A stretch of 64,000 bases of DNA from Neobacillus sp. OS1-2 (lineage in GTDB: Bacteria > Bacillota > Bacilli > Bacillales > Cytobacillaceae): the NCBI RefSeq assembly GCF_030915505.1, contig NZ_CP133265.1:2384001-2448000 (forward strand), given 5' to 3'. Positions 53,147 through 61,945 of the stretch are shown in pieces. Position 1 is the first letter of the stretch. Every line of letters begins with the position of its first letter. The notes under the pieces were generated by a model. The model had not been told where the DNA came from and did not search any database. It worked only from the letters and a program-made list of their open reading frames with translations. The position numbers and the translations under genes were made by a program.

Positions 53147-53920
53147 TTGAAAGCTATGAAAATTAATACGGTGATTTGTACGATTTTGTTATTAATTGCT
53201 TCTACGGTATATTCCTCCACAATAGTGGCTGCCAAAGGATATCAAAAAGAAGTAGTTGTGTTTGAAAAAAAAGAAATAAGTGATGAAGAAGTTCTACTTT
53301 CTAGGGCATCAGAAGGAATTACTGATAATCCTCAGATTGAGAAGAGATTAGAATCATTAGTTACTGTAACGAACGAGGGCGGAACCATGATTCCGTTATC
53401 TAAATCAGATTTAAAAAGTACTACTGAAAGCCTTAAAAGAATTGTAAATGCTAACGGTGAAGTAGTGGATAGTTATGTAACTACATTTTTTAGAGAAGTC
53501 TCAATTAATCCAAACGCAGGTGAGGTGGGTATTTTTGCTGATCATGGAGGGGGTGAATTAGACTCCACTTTATCAGTTTATTCGTATTCTCGTCTATATT
53601 ATAACATTACCACAATTAATGGGAAGCAACATTATGGTTTAACTAAAGTAACAGGTTATTGGACATTACAAGATGTTGGAACTGGGATTAAAAATACAAA
53701 GGTTAGAATTGGGCAAACAGGTTTATCTGAAGCTGGTGGCGATAGAAATAGTGCTCAATATAGGGATTATTCAACAGGAACCTCCTTTACTATAACTCCC
53801 CCACAAACCTGGCTGCCAATATTCCGAGGGACAGGTAGCAAAATAGGTGCATACCAAACATGTACAATTACGGAGGGTTCCCAATCATGGAACGTAGGTT
53901 TTACTCATAATTTGTGGTAA
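53147..53920 (+). CDS. secreted protein of unknown function, paralogue 1
   Basis: A 257-residue exported protein with a signal peptide (MKINTVICTILLLIASTVYSS...). The mature part has a conserved core shared with the 54.5-kb gene: LDSTLSVYSYSRLYYNI, TKVTGYWTLQDVGTGIKNT and CTITEGSQSWNVGFTHN. The pattern of short beta strands, 'GYWTLQD' and terminal 'SxSWNV' suggests a beta-sandwich. A TTG at 53147 (GGGAGAGG upstream) or an ATG at 53156 is the start. No enzymatic motif is visible. Similar secreted proteins are common in Bacillus and Paenibacillus, without assigned function. Confidence 0.75.
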   Translation: MKAMKINTVICTILLLIASTVYSSTIVAAKGYQKEVVVFEKKEISDEEVLLSRASEGITDNPQIEKRLESLVTVTNEGGTMIPLSKSDLKSTTESLKRIVNANGEVVDSYVTTFFREVSINPNAGEVGIFADHGGGELDSTLSVYSYSRLYYNITTINGKQHYGLTKVTGYWTLQDVGTGIKNTKVRIGQTGLSEAGGDRNSAQYRDYSTGTSFTITPPQTWLPIFRGTGSKIGAYQTCTITEGSQSWNVGFTHNLW

Positions 53921-53928
53921 CCGTTTAC

Positions 53929-53966
53929 AAAGAATAAGTTATTGGAAAAACGACTTATTCTTTTCA
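53929..53966 (+). terminator. intrinsic terminator after secreted paralogue 1
   Basis: AAAGAATAAGT and ACTTATTCTTT form an 11-base stem around a 13-base loop, then TTCAG. Confidence 0.75.
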
Positions 53967-54027
53967 GTATATTTTGTTACCTCGGATTCGCAAATTTTAC
54001 CATAAGCTATAACGAAGAGGTGATATG

Positions 54028-54417
54028 ATGAAAGCGTCAAAATTTATTGGATTATTATTTTGTGTTTCCACTTTTATGTTATTGGTTGGATGCAATCAAA
54101 AAGTCCTCAGTTTTACAGGGGAAAGCGAAAATTGGATTGGTTTGTACAAAACACAGATTTCAGAGGATAGCGAAGATGGTGCTTATGTTGTAAAATACAA
54201 AGGAGAAAATCCGGAGAAAATAAAAGTACTAAATATTGTAATTAATGATGGAGAACGCGATTTTAATGGTGATGGAAAGGCATTAGATGAAAATAATGAA
54301 CTATCTTTTCCCAAAAAATGTACTGATTGTTTAACAACAAGAGAAGACAAGGAAATGATAATTGACATAAAGTGGGATGGTCATCATGAAAATATTACTC
54401 TGGAAAAAAAGGATTAA
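54028..54417 (+). CDS. lipoprotein of unknown function
   Basis: A 129-residue lipoprotein. The signal peptide ends in MLLVGCNQK, a lipobox with the lipidated cysteine near residue 22. The mature part is acidic with WIGLYKTQISEDSEDGAYVVKY and a short CTDC pair. It sits between the two secreted paralogues, so the three may form one functional group. The second of two adjacent ATGs is chosen for spacing to GAGGTG; 54025 is the alternative. Confidence 0.75.
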   Translation: MKASKFIGLLFCVSTFMLLVGCNQKVLSFTGESENWIGLYKTQISEDSEDGAYVVKYKGENPEKIKVLNIVINDGERDFNGDGKALDENNELSFPKKCTDCLTTREDKEMIIDIKWDGHHENITLEKKD

Positions 54418-54506
54418 TATAGCTTTCTAAACAAATTCCATTTATACGGTATAGCGTTCAAAGGAATATAATAGCTAAATCTTTTGAAATCTGGGGGGAA
54501 ATAAAA

Positions 54507-55286
54507 GTGTATAAAAAAGTGAAGTTATCTATCCTAAGTTTTATTATAGCACTATGTACATTTGCTCCATCTACTTTTGCTGCTGAAGGTTCTGAGTTAG
54601 AAAATAAAGAAGTAATTATCTTTGAAGCGCAAGAAATTAAAGATAATAATGCTCTTCTTTCAAGAGCGAAAGAAGGAGTTACTGATAATCTTGAATTAGA
54701 TAAAAACATGAACACCCTAATGGAAGTTAAAGATAAGAATGGAAAAAAGGTTAATCTCTCCAAAAAAGATGTCCAAATTACATCACAAAAGCTTAAAGCT
54801 GTAAAAAAGGGAACAAAAGTTGTAGAAAGTTATGTTACAACAGTTTTTAGTGAGGCTACGTTTGAAAAGTCAAATGGAAATATTTCCATTTTAGGTTACG
54901 ATACAGGAAAAGGAGGATTAGATTCAACTCTTTCAGTTTACTCTTATTCAAGGGTTTATTATGAGATCGTAAAAGGTGGATCGGGAAATATTAATCACTA
55001 TGATATAACGAAGGCAACTGGATACTGGACATTACAAGATGTTTCAACAGGTATCAAAAATACAAATGTAACTCTCCAACAATGGGGGACGTCAACTATC
55101 GGCGGAGTCCATACTGTTAACAATTCTAAGAAATTTGATGTGGGCACTTCTTTTAGTGTTGTAGCCGATGCTAAGTGGGAACCAGTATCAAGGGCGACAG
55201 GAACAGTAGTTAATGCAGTCATGCGCTGCACTATAACGGAGGGATCTAGTTCGTGGAATGTAATTTTTATAAATAGTGTTATTTAA
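54507..55286 (+). CDS. secreted protein of unknown function, paralogue 2
   Basis: A 259-residue protein with a GTG start after GGGGGGAA and a signal peptide ending near APSTFAAEG. It shares the core of the 53.1-kb protein in the same order: EVIIFEAQEIKDNNALLSRA, GVTDNLELDKNMNTL, ESYVTTVFSEATFE, LDSTLSVYSYSRVYYEI, TGYWTLQDVSTGIKNTNV and MRCTITEGSSSWNVIF. The two are clear paralogues from duplication. The mature protein is likely extracellular. No toxin or enzyme motif is recognised. Confidence 0.75.
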   Translation: MYKKVKLSILSFIIALCTFAPSTFAAEGSELENKEVIIFEAQEIKDNNALLSRAKEGVTDNLELDKNMNTLMEVKDKNGKKVNLSKKDVQITSQKLKAVKKGTKVVESYVTTVFSEATFEKSNGNISILGYDTGKGGLDSTLSVYSYSRVYYEIVKGGSGNINHYDITKATGYWTLQDVSTGIKNTNVTLQQWGTSTIGGVHTVNNSKKFDVGTSFSVVADAKWEPVSRATGTVVNAVMRCTITEGSSSWNVIFINSVI

Positions 55287-55361
55287 ATGAAAGAGTAGAG
55301 CCGGCACGATAAATCAAATAACCTCTTGTATATTGATGAAAAAGAAATTAAAGAAAAAATT

Positions 55362-55405
55362 AAGCCCTGAGCTTTCTACTCAACGTAGAAAACTCAGGGC
55401 TTTTG
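55362..55405 (+). terminator. intrinsic terminator after secreted paralogue 2
   Basis: AAGCCCTGAG-TTTCTAC and GTAGAAA-CTCAGGGCTT form a long stem around a 5-base loop, followed by TTGC. The remaining gap to the IS element shows nothing else. Confidence 0.85.
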
Positions 55406-55570
55406 CTTCCAAAAATACCTTAGCAATATCCTAGTTTTGCCGGCTAAACCCCTAGAAATATCAATTATCTGTCTAATTCCAAGTGAAATAGAAGAAATTA
55501 GACGTTTGCAACACTTTCTTCAAGGGGTGTAAACGATAAACTAGAATTAACAGTTTTCCACAAATAAGAG

Positions 55571-57276
55571 TGGTTCTTACGAGGATTTGGTGAAAGACTT
55601 TTTTAATGCTAGATTGATATAATTAAAGGAAAAGGAGTGAGAAAAATGTCCTCTGTTCCTTGGTCCTCCCCAGATCCTGATTTAGAAATGATGTACATTT
55701 ACCCTACAGACGAATCCTTACTAATAACGTTAAAAAGCAATCGAACATCTTCCGCCTGCCCATTCTGCTCAAAGAAAAGTTCCCGCATCCATAGTCACTA
55801 TACACGTAAAGTACAGGATCTCCCCATCGGTGAAAAATCTTGTGAACTGTTAATACTTTCTAGAAGATGGTTTTGTGATAACCCAGATTGCACTGACAAA
55901 ATTTTTACTGAGCGATTCGATTGGCTCTCATCAAATGGTAGGCGAACTAAAAGGACAGAACAAGTTTTACGAAAGATGGCCTTTTTAACAAGTTGCCTCT
56001 CAGCTGAAAAATTAGCCAAGTCAGCTCATATCCCGGTGAGCCACGATACCCTATTAGCTTTGATACACCATACTGTTATTGAATCAGAGGTGTCACCCTT
56101 TCGTGGGTCTTGATGACTTTGCATTTTGCAAAGGTCATACTTATGGAACACTCGTATGTGATCTCCAATCTAAAGCTCCCTTAGCGCTCTTACCAAATCG
56201 TTTACCTGAAACAGTTACTAGTTGGCTAAAGAAGTATCCTTTTATTGAACTAGTTAGTCGAGATGGTTTTACAGGTTTCCGTCAAGGAATTAAAAATGCA
56301 AGCAATACAATTACCCAGATTTATGATCGATGGCATTTTATTAGGAATGCTAAGAAGCAGCTAGATTCCTTTCTTGCCACTATCATGCCAGCTTCAATCA
56401 AATGGAGCATCCCTGAATCACATCCCACAGAAATTCCACTAACTCGAGCAGAACAACCCAATAAGAATCGTCAAAATAAAAAGTGGGAACTGATTCAAGA
56501 TATTCAAATTGCACATAAAAAGGGGAAAAATATTTCAAGACTTGCCAGGGAATATAACTTGGACAGAAGAACCATCTATCAATATTTAAACATGAAGGAA
56601 CCTCCAGTATTTCATCGTTTCCGAAATAGACCAACGGATAAGTATTATGAGCAAATTATTAAGCTTGAGCAAGAAGGAAATACGGTAAAAGAAATATACT
56701 CTTCTATTCAAAATCAAGGTTATACGGGCACTTTTTCAGGTGTACGTTCAATAGTGAAAGGTTCCGAAAGGAACGTAAATTTGGTCTTTCAAAAGAGGAC
56801 AAAATACTTATTTCTAGAAAAAAACTATGCTCATGGATGTGGAGACTAGAAGAAAATCTGGAGATGGAAGAGATAGCTTCCTTAAATAAATGTTTTGAAT
56901 TTTATCCGCTTGTAAAAGAACTTTATAACACAATCCAAACCTACCGTGGAGCCATTCAAACGAAGAATCTAGACATCTTCCTACAATGGATTAGAGAACA
57001 ATTATCTTCTGAGAAAAATCCCTTTTATTATTATGCTCTACGACTCCTAAGTGACTTACAAGCAGTAAAAAATGCTTTAATATCCCCATTCAGTAATGGA
57101 TTACTTGAGGGACAAATAAATCGACTGAAGACAATAAAGCGGGTTACCTACGGTCGGGCTGGGCTGGCAATATTGGAGAAACGGGTGCTCTATAGATTAT
57201 AAATATTATTGTAAAATAACAAAATAAAATTTTGTTACTAGCCACGTCTTTTTTCATCAAGATAGCGTAAGAACCA
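55571..57276 (+). mobile_element. ISL3-family insertion sequence, inactive
   Basis: The left end reads TGGTTCTTACGAGGATTTGG then TGAAAGAC (55571-55598). The right end, read on the minus strand from 57276, is TGGTTCTTACGCTATCTTGA then TGAAAAAAGAC. These are the imperfect terminal inverted repeats. The length of about 1.7 kb fits ISL3. No clear 8-bp target duplication is seen. Confidence 0.8.
55646..57202 (+). pseudogene. ISL3-family transposase, broken by two frameshifts
   Basis: Three overlapping frames make one transposase. Frame 1 (55646-56113) holds the N-terminal zinc finger (CPFCSKKSSRIHSH, WFCDNPDC). Frame 2 (56079-56849) carries the first catalytic Asp in GLDDFAFCKGHTYGTLVCDL, SRDGFTGFRQGI with the second Asp, and an internal HTH. 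Frame 3 (56837-57202) has the final Glu in GLLEGQINRLKTIKRVTYGR. The frames change near 56100 and 56840. The ATG at 55646 has AAAGGAGTGAG upstream. The protein cannot be made intact. Confidence 0.88.
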
Positions 57277-57295
57277 TTATAGTCTAGCAGTTACA

Positions 57296-57321
57296 CCTTC
57301 ACCAGTTTGGCGTAAGAACCA
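57296..57321 (-). repeat. extra ISL3-type terminal repeat beside the IS
   Basis: On the minus strand it reads TGGTTCTTACGCCAAACTGG then TGAAG, a second copy of the IS end 45 bases beyond the first. It may be the end of an older insertion. Confidence 0.6.
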
Positions 57322-57347
57322 TTTTTATGATGCCATAAACAATTTCT

Positions 57348-57505
57348 TTCACAGATATTTACCGGAAGAAGTGATGATGAAAATAGTAGGTAGGTTACTA
57401 ACTGCTTGTGTATGGGACGAGGAAGAGGATTTAGATTTTGATGAGCTTGTCCGTGGGGCAATTGAGATTATAGACGAACAATTAGAAGATAAACGATTTA
57501 GATAG
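57348..57505 (+). pseudogene. C-terminal remnant of an unknown gene beside the IS
   Basis: An open frame running out of the IS end reads NFFHRYLPEEVMMKIVGRL, then VWDEEEDLDFDELVRGAIEI and a stop at 57503-57505. It looks like the acidic C-terminus of a gene cut by the IS. A GTG-ATG-ATG with a weak GGAAGAA site lies inside. The protein is not recognised. Confidence 0.4.
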
Positions 57506-57539
57506 AATCAGCAGCCATTGAAATTAGGATAAAACCATT

Positions 57540-57701
57540 TCAATGGCTGTTCCCCCTTTTACAGTGGCTCTCTCCTCCGCATTCACTGGCTCTGTTGACC
57601 GCAAAAAGTGGCTCAAAACTCCGCACAGCCGGCTCATTCTGCCCGCAATACTCAGTTGAATATTCTCCAACAATCGTAATTTCAATATTAATGTTGTTCA
57701 T
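57540..57701 (-). CDS. small ORF, 53 residues, uncertain
   Basis: A minus-strand frame of 53 codons begins MNNINIEITIVGEYSTEYCG and ends with CGGESHCKRGNSH; it has GAAAGGAA 7 bases before the ATG. The three cysteines and N-terminal beta strand look non-random. Its 3' end overlaps a perfect hairpin (CAGCCATTGAAA/TTTCAATGGCTG, 57512-57550). No family is recognised. Confidence 0.35.
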   Translation of the reverse strand: MNNINIEITIVGEYSTEYCGQNEPAVRSFEPLFAVNRASECGGESHCKRGNSH

Positions 57702-58030
57702 GATGATGTTCCTTTCAGGATAATTTCAATTTCTATTATAAGGAAACTTAATATTGATTACACCAGATGCTCAGCTTCCCCTTTTCAGCATTACATCAGC
57801 CAATTTATGGACAATAGATTCCGTCAATTTCTACGGCTAATATATATCGCCAACGAAAGTGACTGTTACAAATTAAAAAAATCACCGCCATAGTCGGTTC
57901 CGAATCTACCGACAAACAGGGTGATTAATAACATGATAGTGAGCCTATCGATGGAGATCCATTTAAAAAGTTGTTTTTAGTACATCACATTAGTGCACAG
58001 CGAGGGTTCGCTGACGCTGTAAAGTACCCC
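57702..58030. other. gap with two hairpins, no gene
   Basis: At 57880-57926 an interrupted stem is formed by AATCACC/GGGTGATT outside and GTCGGT/ACCGAC inside. CAGCGA/TCGCTG at about 57998-58013 is a second small hairpin. No coding frame is supported. Confidence 0.45.
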
Positions 58031-58067
<37 letters not shown>

Positions 58068-58109
58068 GAGTTCTTCTTAGCCTTAATAACCGACTGACTC
58101 GCTATAAAT

Positions 58110-58796
58110 TTATTTTATTAAATCTGTATTTGTTAATTTATTCTTGATTTTTTTATAGATATCAACTATTTTTTGATTTTCAGTAACTATTGCTTGATCT
58201 TTTATATCTTTATAGGTTAATGCTTGATTTGATAGAACTACTTTAGAAATTCCAGAACCCTTTAATTCAAACTTACCATAATATGTCGAGACAGGTATAA
58301 ATGTTATAGATTCTTCACTTTTATAATTATAGTTCTCAGGTGCCTTTAAATGGTTTAAAAAAAGAATATATTCATGATTATCTTGCATAATATTATAACC
58401 ATTTTGAATAAAATAAGTATCAAAGTTAAAATAACTAGGTTCAAAAACATATATTTTCTCTGGCAAATTAGTTACAAGAGATTTATTTTCTAGTACGTTA
58501 TTAATTTTAAACTCTGTTTTGATAGCAGCGCTATACTCCTTGCGCTGTCCATCTATAGTTCCGGTAACTATTAAATCAGATTCGTTAACTAACTCAGTAT
58601 AATTTTTTATTCCATTATTAAAATAGTTTATTTGAGGTTTTTCTTCATGTAGAGAAACATTGGCATTTTTAAATTCATTAGAATTCAAAGTAATTTTAGT
58701 TTCTTTAAACGAGTTTTTTGTTTTAATCCCAAATATTATTGCTGTTACAATAAGTAAAATACTAATAAAATATATAATTTTTATAGTCCTGTTCAT
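58110..58796 (-). CDS. membrane-anchored protein of the ABC cassette
   Basis: A 228-residue protein with one N-terminal membrane helix (IIYFISILLIVTAIIFGI) and a long polar domain outside (YTELVNESDLIVTGTI, IYVFEPSYFNFDTY, ESITFIPVSTYYGKFE). It follows the ABC ATPase gene by 14 bases, with AAAAGGAG before the ATG. I do not recognise the family. It may be an immunity or accessory protein of the transporter, since it closes the operon. Confidence 0.65.
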   Translation of the reverse strand: MNRTIKIIYFISILLIVTAIIFGIKTKNSFKETKITLNSNEFKNANVSLHEEKPQINYFNNGIKNYTELVNESDLIVTGTIDGQRKEYSAAIKTEFKINNVLENKSLVTNLPEKIYVFEPSYFNFDTYFIQNGYNIMQDNHEYILFLNHLKAPENYNYKSEESITFIPVSTYYGKFELKGSGISKVVLSNQALTYKDIKDQAIVTENQKIVDIYKKIKNKLTNTDLIK

Positions 58797-58810
58797 TTGA
58801 CAAACTCCTT

Positions 58811-59449
58811 TTAATCTTTGCTTATCAATTTTCCATCCTTCATTTTAAAAGATTGTTCTACTAAATTATCAATATCCTCTTTATTATGACTTGCTATTAA
58901 TATTGTAGCACCTCTTTTGTTTTCCTCTAATATAATGGTTCTTATGAGTTTTATCCCATCCTCATCTAAAGCGTTTGTAGGTTCATCTAGAATAAGAAGG
59001 TTAGGAGATTCCATAATTGCTTGCGCCACAGCTAATCTTTGTTTCATTCCTAAAGAATACTTTTTAAATATCCTTAGATCATCATTTTTCAAACCAACTC
59101 TTTCTAAACTCAGTTTAATTTCCGAATCGCCAATTTGCCCTTTAATTGTTGATAACAATTTTAAATTTTCAAAACCCGTAAGATGATCCCAAAAACCTGG
59201 AGATTCAATAATCACTCCTAAATCCCTAGGGAAAGAAATATCTTTATGAAGAGTTTCATTGTTAATTTTAATTGTCCCTTTAGATGGTTTAATTAGTCCA
59301 CATATTGCTCTAAATAGCATAGTTTTACCCGAACCATTACTTCCTATAAAACCATATATTTTTCCTTTTTCTAGACTTATATTTATATCATTTAATACAA
59401 CTTGACCACGAATCGTTTTAGAATAGTTATGAATTTCAATAAAACTCAT
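58811..59449 (-). CDS. ABC transporter ATP-binding protein
   Basis: A 212-residue ATPase: Walker A GSNGSGKT (residues 36-43), signature SLGMKQRLAVAQ, Walker B LLILDEPTNALDE and the H-loop ASHNKED. It resembles the ATPases of lantibiotic-immunity or bacitracin-type exporters (CcmA/BcrA group). The ATG at 59449 is chosen for AGGAG 8 bases upstream. It lies between three ABC-2-type membrane proteins and the anchored protein, and would energise them. Confidence 0.88.
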   Translation of the reverse strand: MSFIEIHNYSKTIRGQVVLNDINISLEKGKIYGFIGSNGSGKTMLFRAICGLIKPSKGTIKINNETLHKDISFPRDLGVIIESPGFWDHLTGFENLKLLSTIKGQIGDSEIKLSLERVGLKNDDLRIFKKYSLGMKQRLAVAQAIMESPNLLILDEPTNALDEDGIKLIRTIILEENKRGATILIASHNKEDIDNLVEQSFKMKDGKLISKD

Positions 59450-59510
59450 GATATCAGCTCCTAGTTTTCTAAAAATTTTACCTACTGGCAAAATTTATTT
59501 TGATCCCTTA

Positions 59511-60317
59511 CTAAATAATATCCATTTTATTTATTTTCCTCATAGAAAAAGACATGATTATTAAATAGAATATGAAATAATATGAAAAAGTAAAATTAAG
59601 CTTAAACCCCTCTAAATAATCAATATGTATTAAATTTTGAAAATCATGTACTAAGTATAAATTATGCCAACTTATAAAAGATTGGGAAGTTGGCAACCAT
59701 TTGATAAACTTTATATGCGATCGGGAAAATTCAAATATTAGCCCTGAAAACATAATCAAAAATAAAGTTAAAGATAGTACTGCAACATACGAATATGAAA
59801 TTTTAAAATATAATGAAAGCATATTTATGAAAAGAAGTAGTAAGTAACTTCCAAAAACCTGAATAAGCAATACAATTAAAATTATTAATACATTTTTTGT
59901 AATAATTTCTATATTATTTAATGATCCAACGAGAATTGTTATCAAAAAATTTATTAAGTAAAATAAAAAAACATTTATGAATAAATAGTTTGATTGATTA
60001 AAAAACCATTTTATTCGTTTATTTGTTCTTGTAAAAGTGTAGATAATCTTGTTTTGTAAATTATTATAAATAGAACCTCCTAAGAGATATATCAGTAATA
60101 ATTGAGGAGAAATCCATATAATTACCGGAATTAATTGCTTAATTGATGATGGGTCTAAGTAGCCATAGGAAAAAACTATTAAATGACTTGAGTTGAGATT
60201 AGGAATATTATATTTTGTTAACTCCGAAATATTGAATAATGAAATAAATAAACTAACTAATACAATAAGAGGAATAGATTTAAATATTTTATTACCTGTT
60301 ACTATTTTCAAATTCAT
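59511..60317 (-). CDS. ABC-type membrane subunit 1 of the cassette
   Basis: A 268-residue polytopic protein with six hydrophobic segments (SIPLIVLVSLFISLFNI, IVIWISPQLLLIYLLGGSI, YLFINVFLFYLINFLITILV and others). It is AT-rich and of a type seen as uncharacterised permeases (DUF2705-like from memory, not checked). The ATG at 60317 follows GGAGAAATTAAGT, which overlaps the preceding stop; a TTG at 60332 would include that site. Confidence 0.65.
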   Translation of the reverse strand: MNLKIVTGNKIFKSIPLIVLVSLFISLFNISELTKYNIPNLNSSHLIVFSYGYLDPSSIKQLIPVIIWISPQLLLIYLLGGSIYNNLQNKIIYTFTRTNKRIKWFFNQSNYLFINVFLFYLINFLITILVGSLNNIEIITKNVLIILIVLLIQVFGSYLLLLFINMLSLYFKISYSYVAVLSLTLFLIMFSGLIFEFSRSHIKFIKWLPTSQSFISWHNLYLVHDFQNLIHIDYLEGFKLNFTFSYYFIFYLIIMSFSMRKINKMDII

Positions 60318-60319
60318 AC

Positions 60320-61033
60320 TTAATTTCTCCAATAAATATCTTTTTTCTTAACAACATATGCATTTAAAAGCATTATTAAAATTAATAGTAATAATAAATA
60401 TAATATAATTGTTAGGTAATCAGAACCTTTAGTGTTGTTTAGAAACATATAATCCAAAAGGCCAAATATTTCCTTATAAAAGAAGCCCTTAATAAAAGAA
60501 GGGATGATTAGAAGTAAATAGGTTAATACACTGGACATAGTTTTATTATTTGTTATGTATTTTAAAGTGAAAAAAAATGTTCCAATTGTAAGAAATCCTA
60601 GAATTTGAAATAACACTCCAACCACACAGAATATTAGAAATTGAAACGTAATATAACGTAATTGTCCATTAACTATTAGTGAGAAAAGAAAAATGTAATT
60701 TATTGAAATAACAAATAAGAATATTATAATAAAAAGAGCTTTATACTTTTCTATCCACCAGTTTCTTAACAAGTAATATTTAAGTAATAATATATCATTG
60801 TCATATGGTGATAGTATATCCAGTATCAAAAATACAAATATAGGTGCTATTATTATTAATAAAAAGCCATTATTAAAATTAAGATGATATATGTTAAATA
60901 AGTTATTTTCCCCAACACCTGAATTTGTTGAAAAATAAAATAGAACAAACAAAAAACCCCCAATTACTATGAATGTTCTCTTCGAATTTTTCGAATAATT
61001 ATTCAGTAAATATTTAAATAATGGTGTCACCAT
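60320..61033 (-). CDS. ABC-type membrane subunit 2 of the cassette
   Basis: A 237-residue polytopic protein with six or so hydrophobic segments (FIVIGGFLFVLFYF, FLLIIIAPIFVFLILDIL, ALFIIIFLFVISINYIFLFSLIV). It is similar in size and arrangement to the flanking subunits. GAAGGATGA precedes the ATG. It probably pairs with the ATPase as a transporter subunit. Its stop is adjacent to the next start, so the genes are translationally linked. Confidence 0.65.
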   Translation of the reverse strand: MVTPLFKYLLNNYSKNSKRTFIVIGGFLFVLFYFSTNSGVGENNLFNIYHLNFNNGFLLIIIAPIFVFLILDILSPYDNDILLLKYYLLRNWWIEKYKALFIIIFLFVISINYIFLFSLIVNGQLRYITFQFLIFCVVGVLFQILGFLTIGTFFFTLKYITNNKTMSSVLTYLLLIIPSFIKGFFYKEIFGLLDYMFLNNTKGSDYLTIILYLLLLLILIMLLNAYVVKKKDIYWRN

Positions 61034-61046
61034 TTTTAATCATCCT

Positions 61047-61868
61047 TCAATTTATTAATTCTTGATCAATACCTTTCTTTAAAAGGTATATAGATATAGC
61101 CAAAATAAATATAATCCAAAGTAATAATTGTGAGATCGTACCTATATGAGTAGTGTCGAGTTGGTAAGTTAATGTTAATTTATCAAATCCTAAAAATGCT
61201 AGTAATAGATTAATACACACATAAAAAAGAAAAGATAAAAACAACCCAACAATCTTATTTTTGGATAAACATAAAAAATAAATCCCCAATGTAAGGATGG
61301 AAAATAAGCCTCCAAATAAACTCAATATAAATACAGATATAACATTAAATAAAAAAGGTGATTCCAATCTTAATATTTCTAAAAAATATCCATTTTTATA
61401 ATTTTGCACACCGATATCATATGCAGGTAGCGCACCTACATTATCAAAACCTGTAGAAGGGAAAGTTATAGCTGACAATATCAAGTTTATAAATAAGCTA
61501 ATAAAAATAACCGCAAAAGTTAAGGAGAAAATTGTAATTGCTTTATAAGTTATATACTTTGATTTATTTACTTTTGTAATTATAGTTTTTAATACACCGT
61601 TATGATAATCGGTATAAAAAGAATCGGAATAGATCAGTGAAGAAAGAAGAGGTAAGATAAAAATTAAAGTAGCTTTTACTGATCCTGCGTACACACCTTG
61701 GAAAAGGCTGCTTTCCGCTGAAGATCTAACAAATTTTAAGTCAAGTCCATAAAAGGATAAACATTCTATAACAAACGCGGAAATGGAAATAATTAACATC
61801 AACAAAAAGGTTATATGAATATCCTTCCTCTTTAAACAAGATTGTATTTCTGCTTTTAAAACGTTCAT
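61047..61868 (-). CDS. ABC-2 type permease of the cassette
   Basis: A 273-residue protein opening MNVLKAEIQSCLKRKDIHIT, the usual start of ABC-2 permeases, with a first helix (FLLMLIISISAFVIECL) and five more hydrophobic segments, plus an extracellular loop after helix 1. GGGAGG precedes the ATG. It is the most ABC-2-like of the three membrane subunits. A hairpin lies between it and the secreted-protein gene upstream. Confidence 0.75.
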   Translation of the reverse strand: MNVLKAEIQSCLKRKDIHITFLLMLIISISAFVIECLSFYGLDLKFVRSSAESSLFQGVYAGSVKATLIFILPLLSSLIYSDSFYTDYHNGVLKTIITKVNKSKYITYKAITIFSLTFAVIFISLFINLILSAITFPSTGFDNVGALPAYDIGVQNYKNGYFLEILRLESPFLFNVISVFILSLFGGLFSILTLGIYFLCLSKNKIVGLFLSFLFYVCINLLLAFLGFDKLTLTYQLDTTHIGTISQLLLWIIFILAISIYLLKKGIDQELIN

Positions 61869-61888
61869 AATGTAAACCTCCCAGAGTG

Positions 61889-61923
61889 AAACACCAAGCG
61901 CAAATGCTAGTGCTTGGTGTTTA
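61889..61923 (-). terminator. partial terminator between secreted protein gene and transporter genes
   Basis: AACACCAAGC and GCTTGGTGTT pair around a 12-base loop; on the minus strand a short TTC tract follows. A leaky terminator here would give more secreted product than transporter. Confidence 0.55.
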
Positions 61924-61945
61924 TAATTGAATTATTTAATATTTC

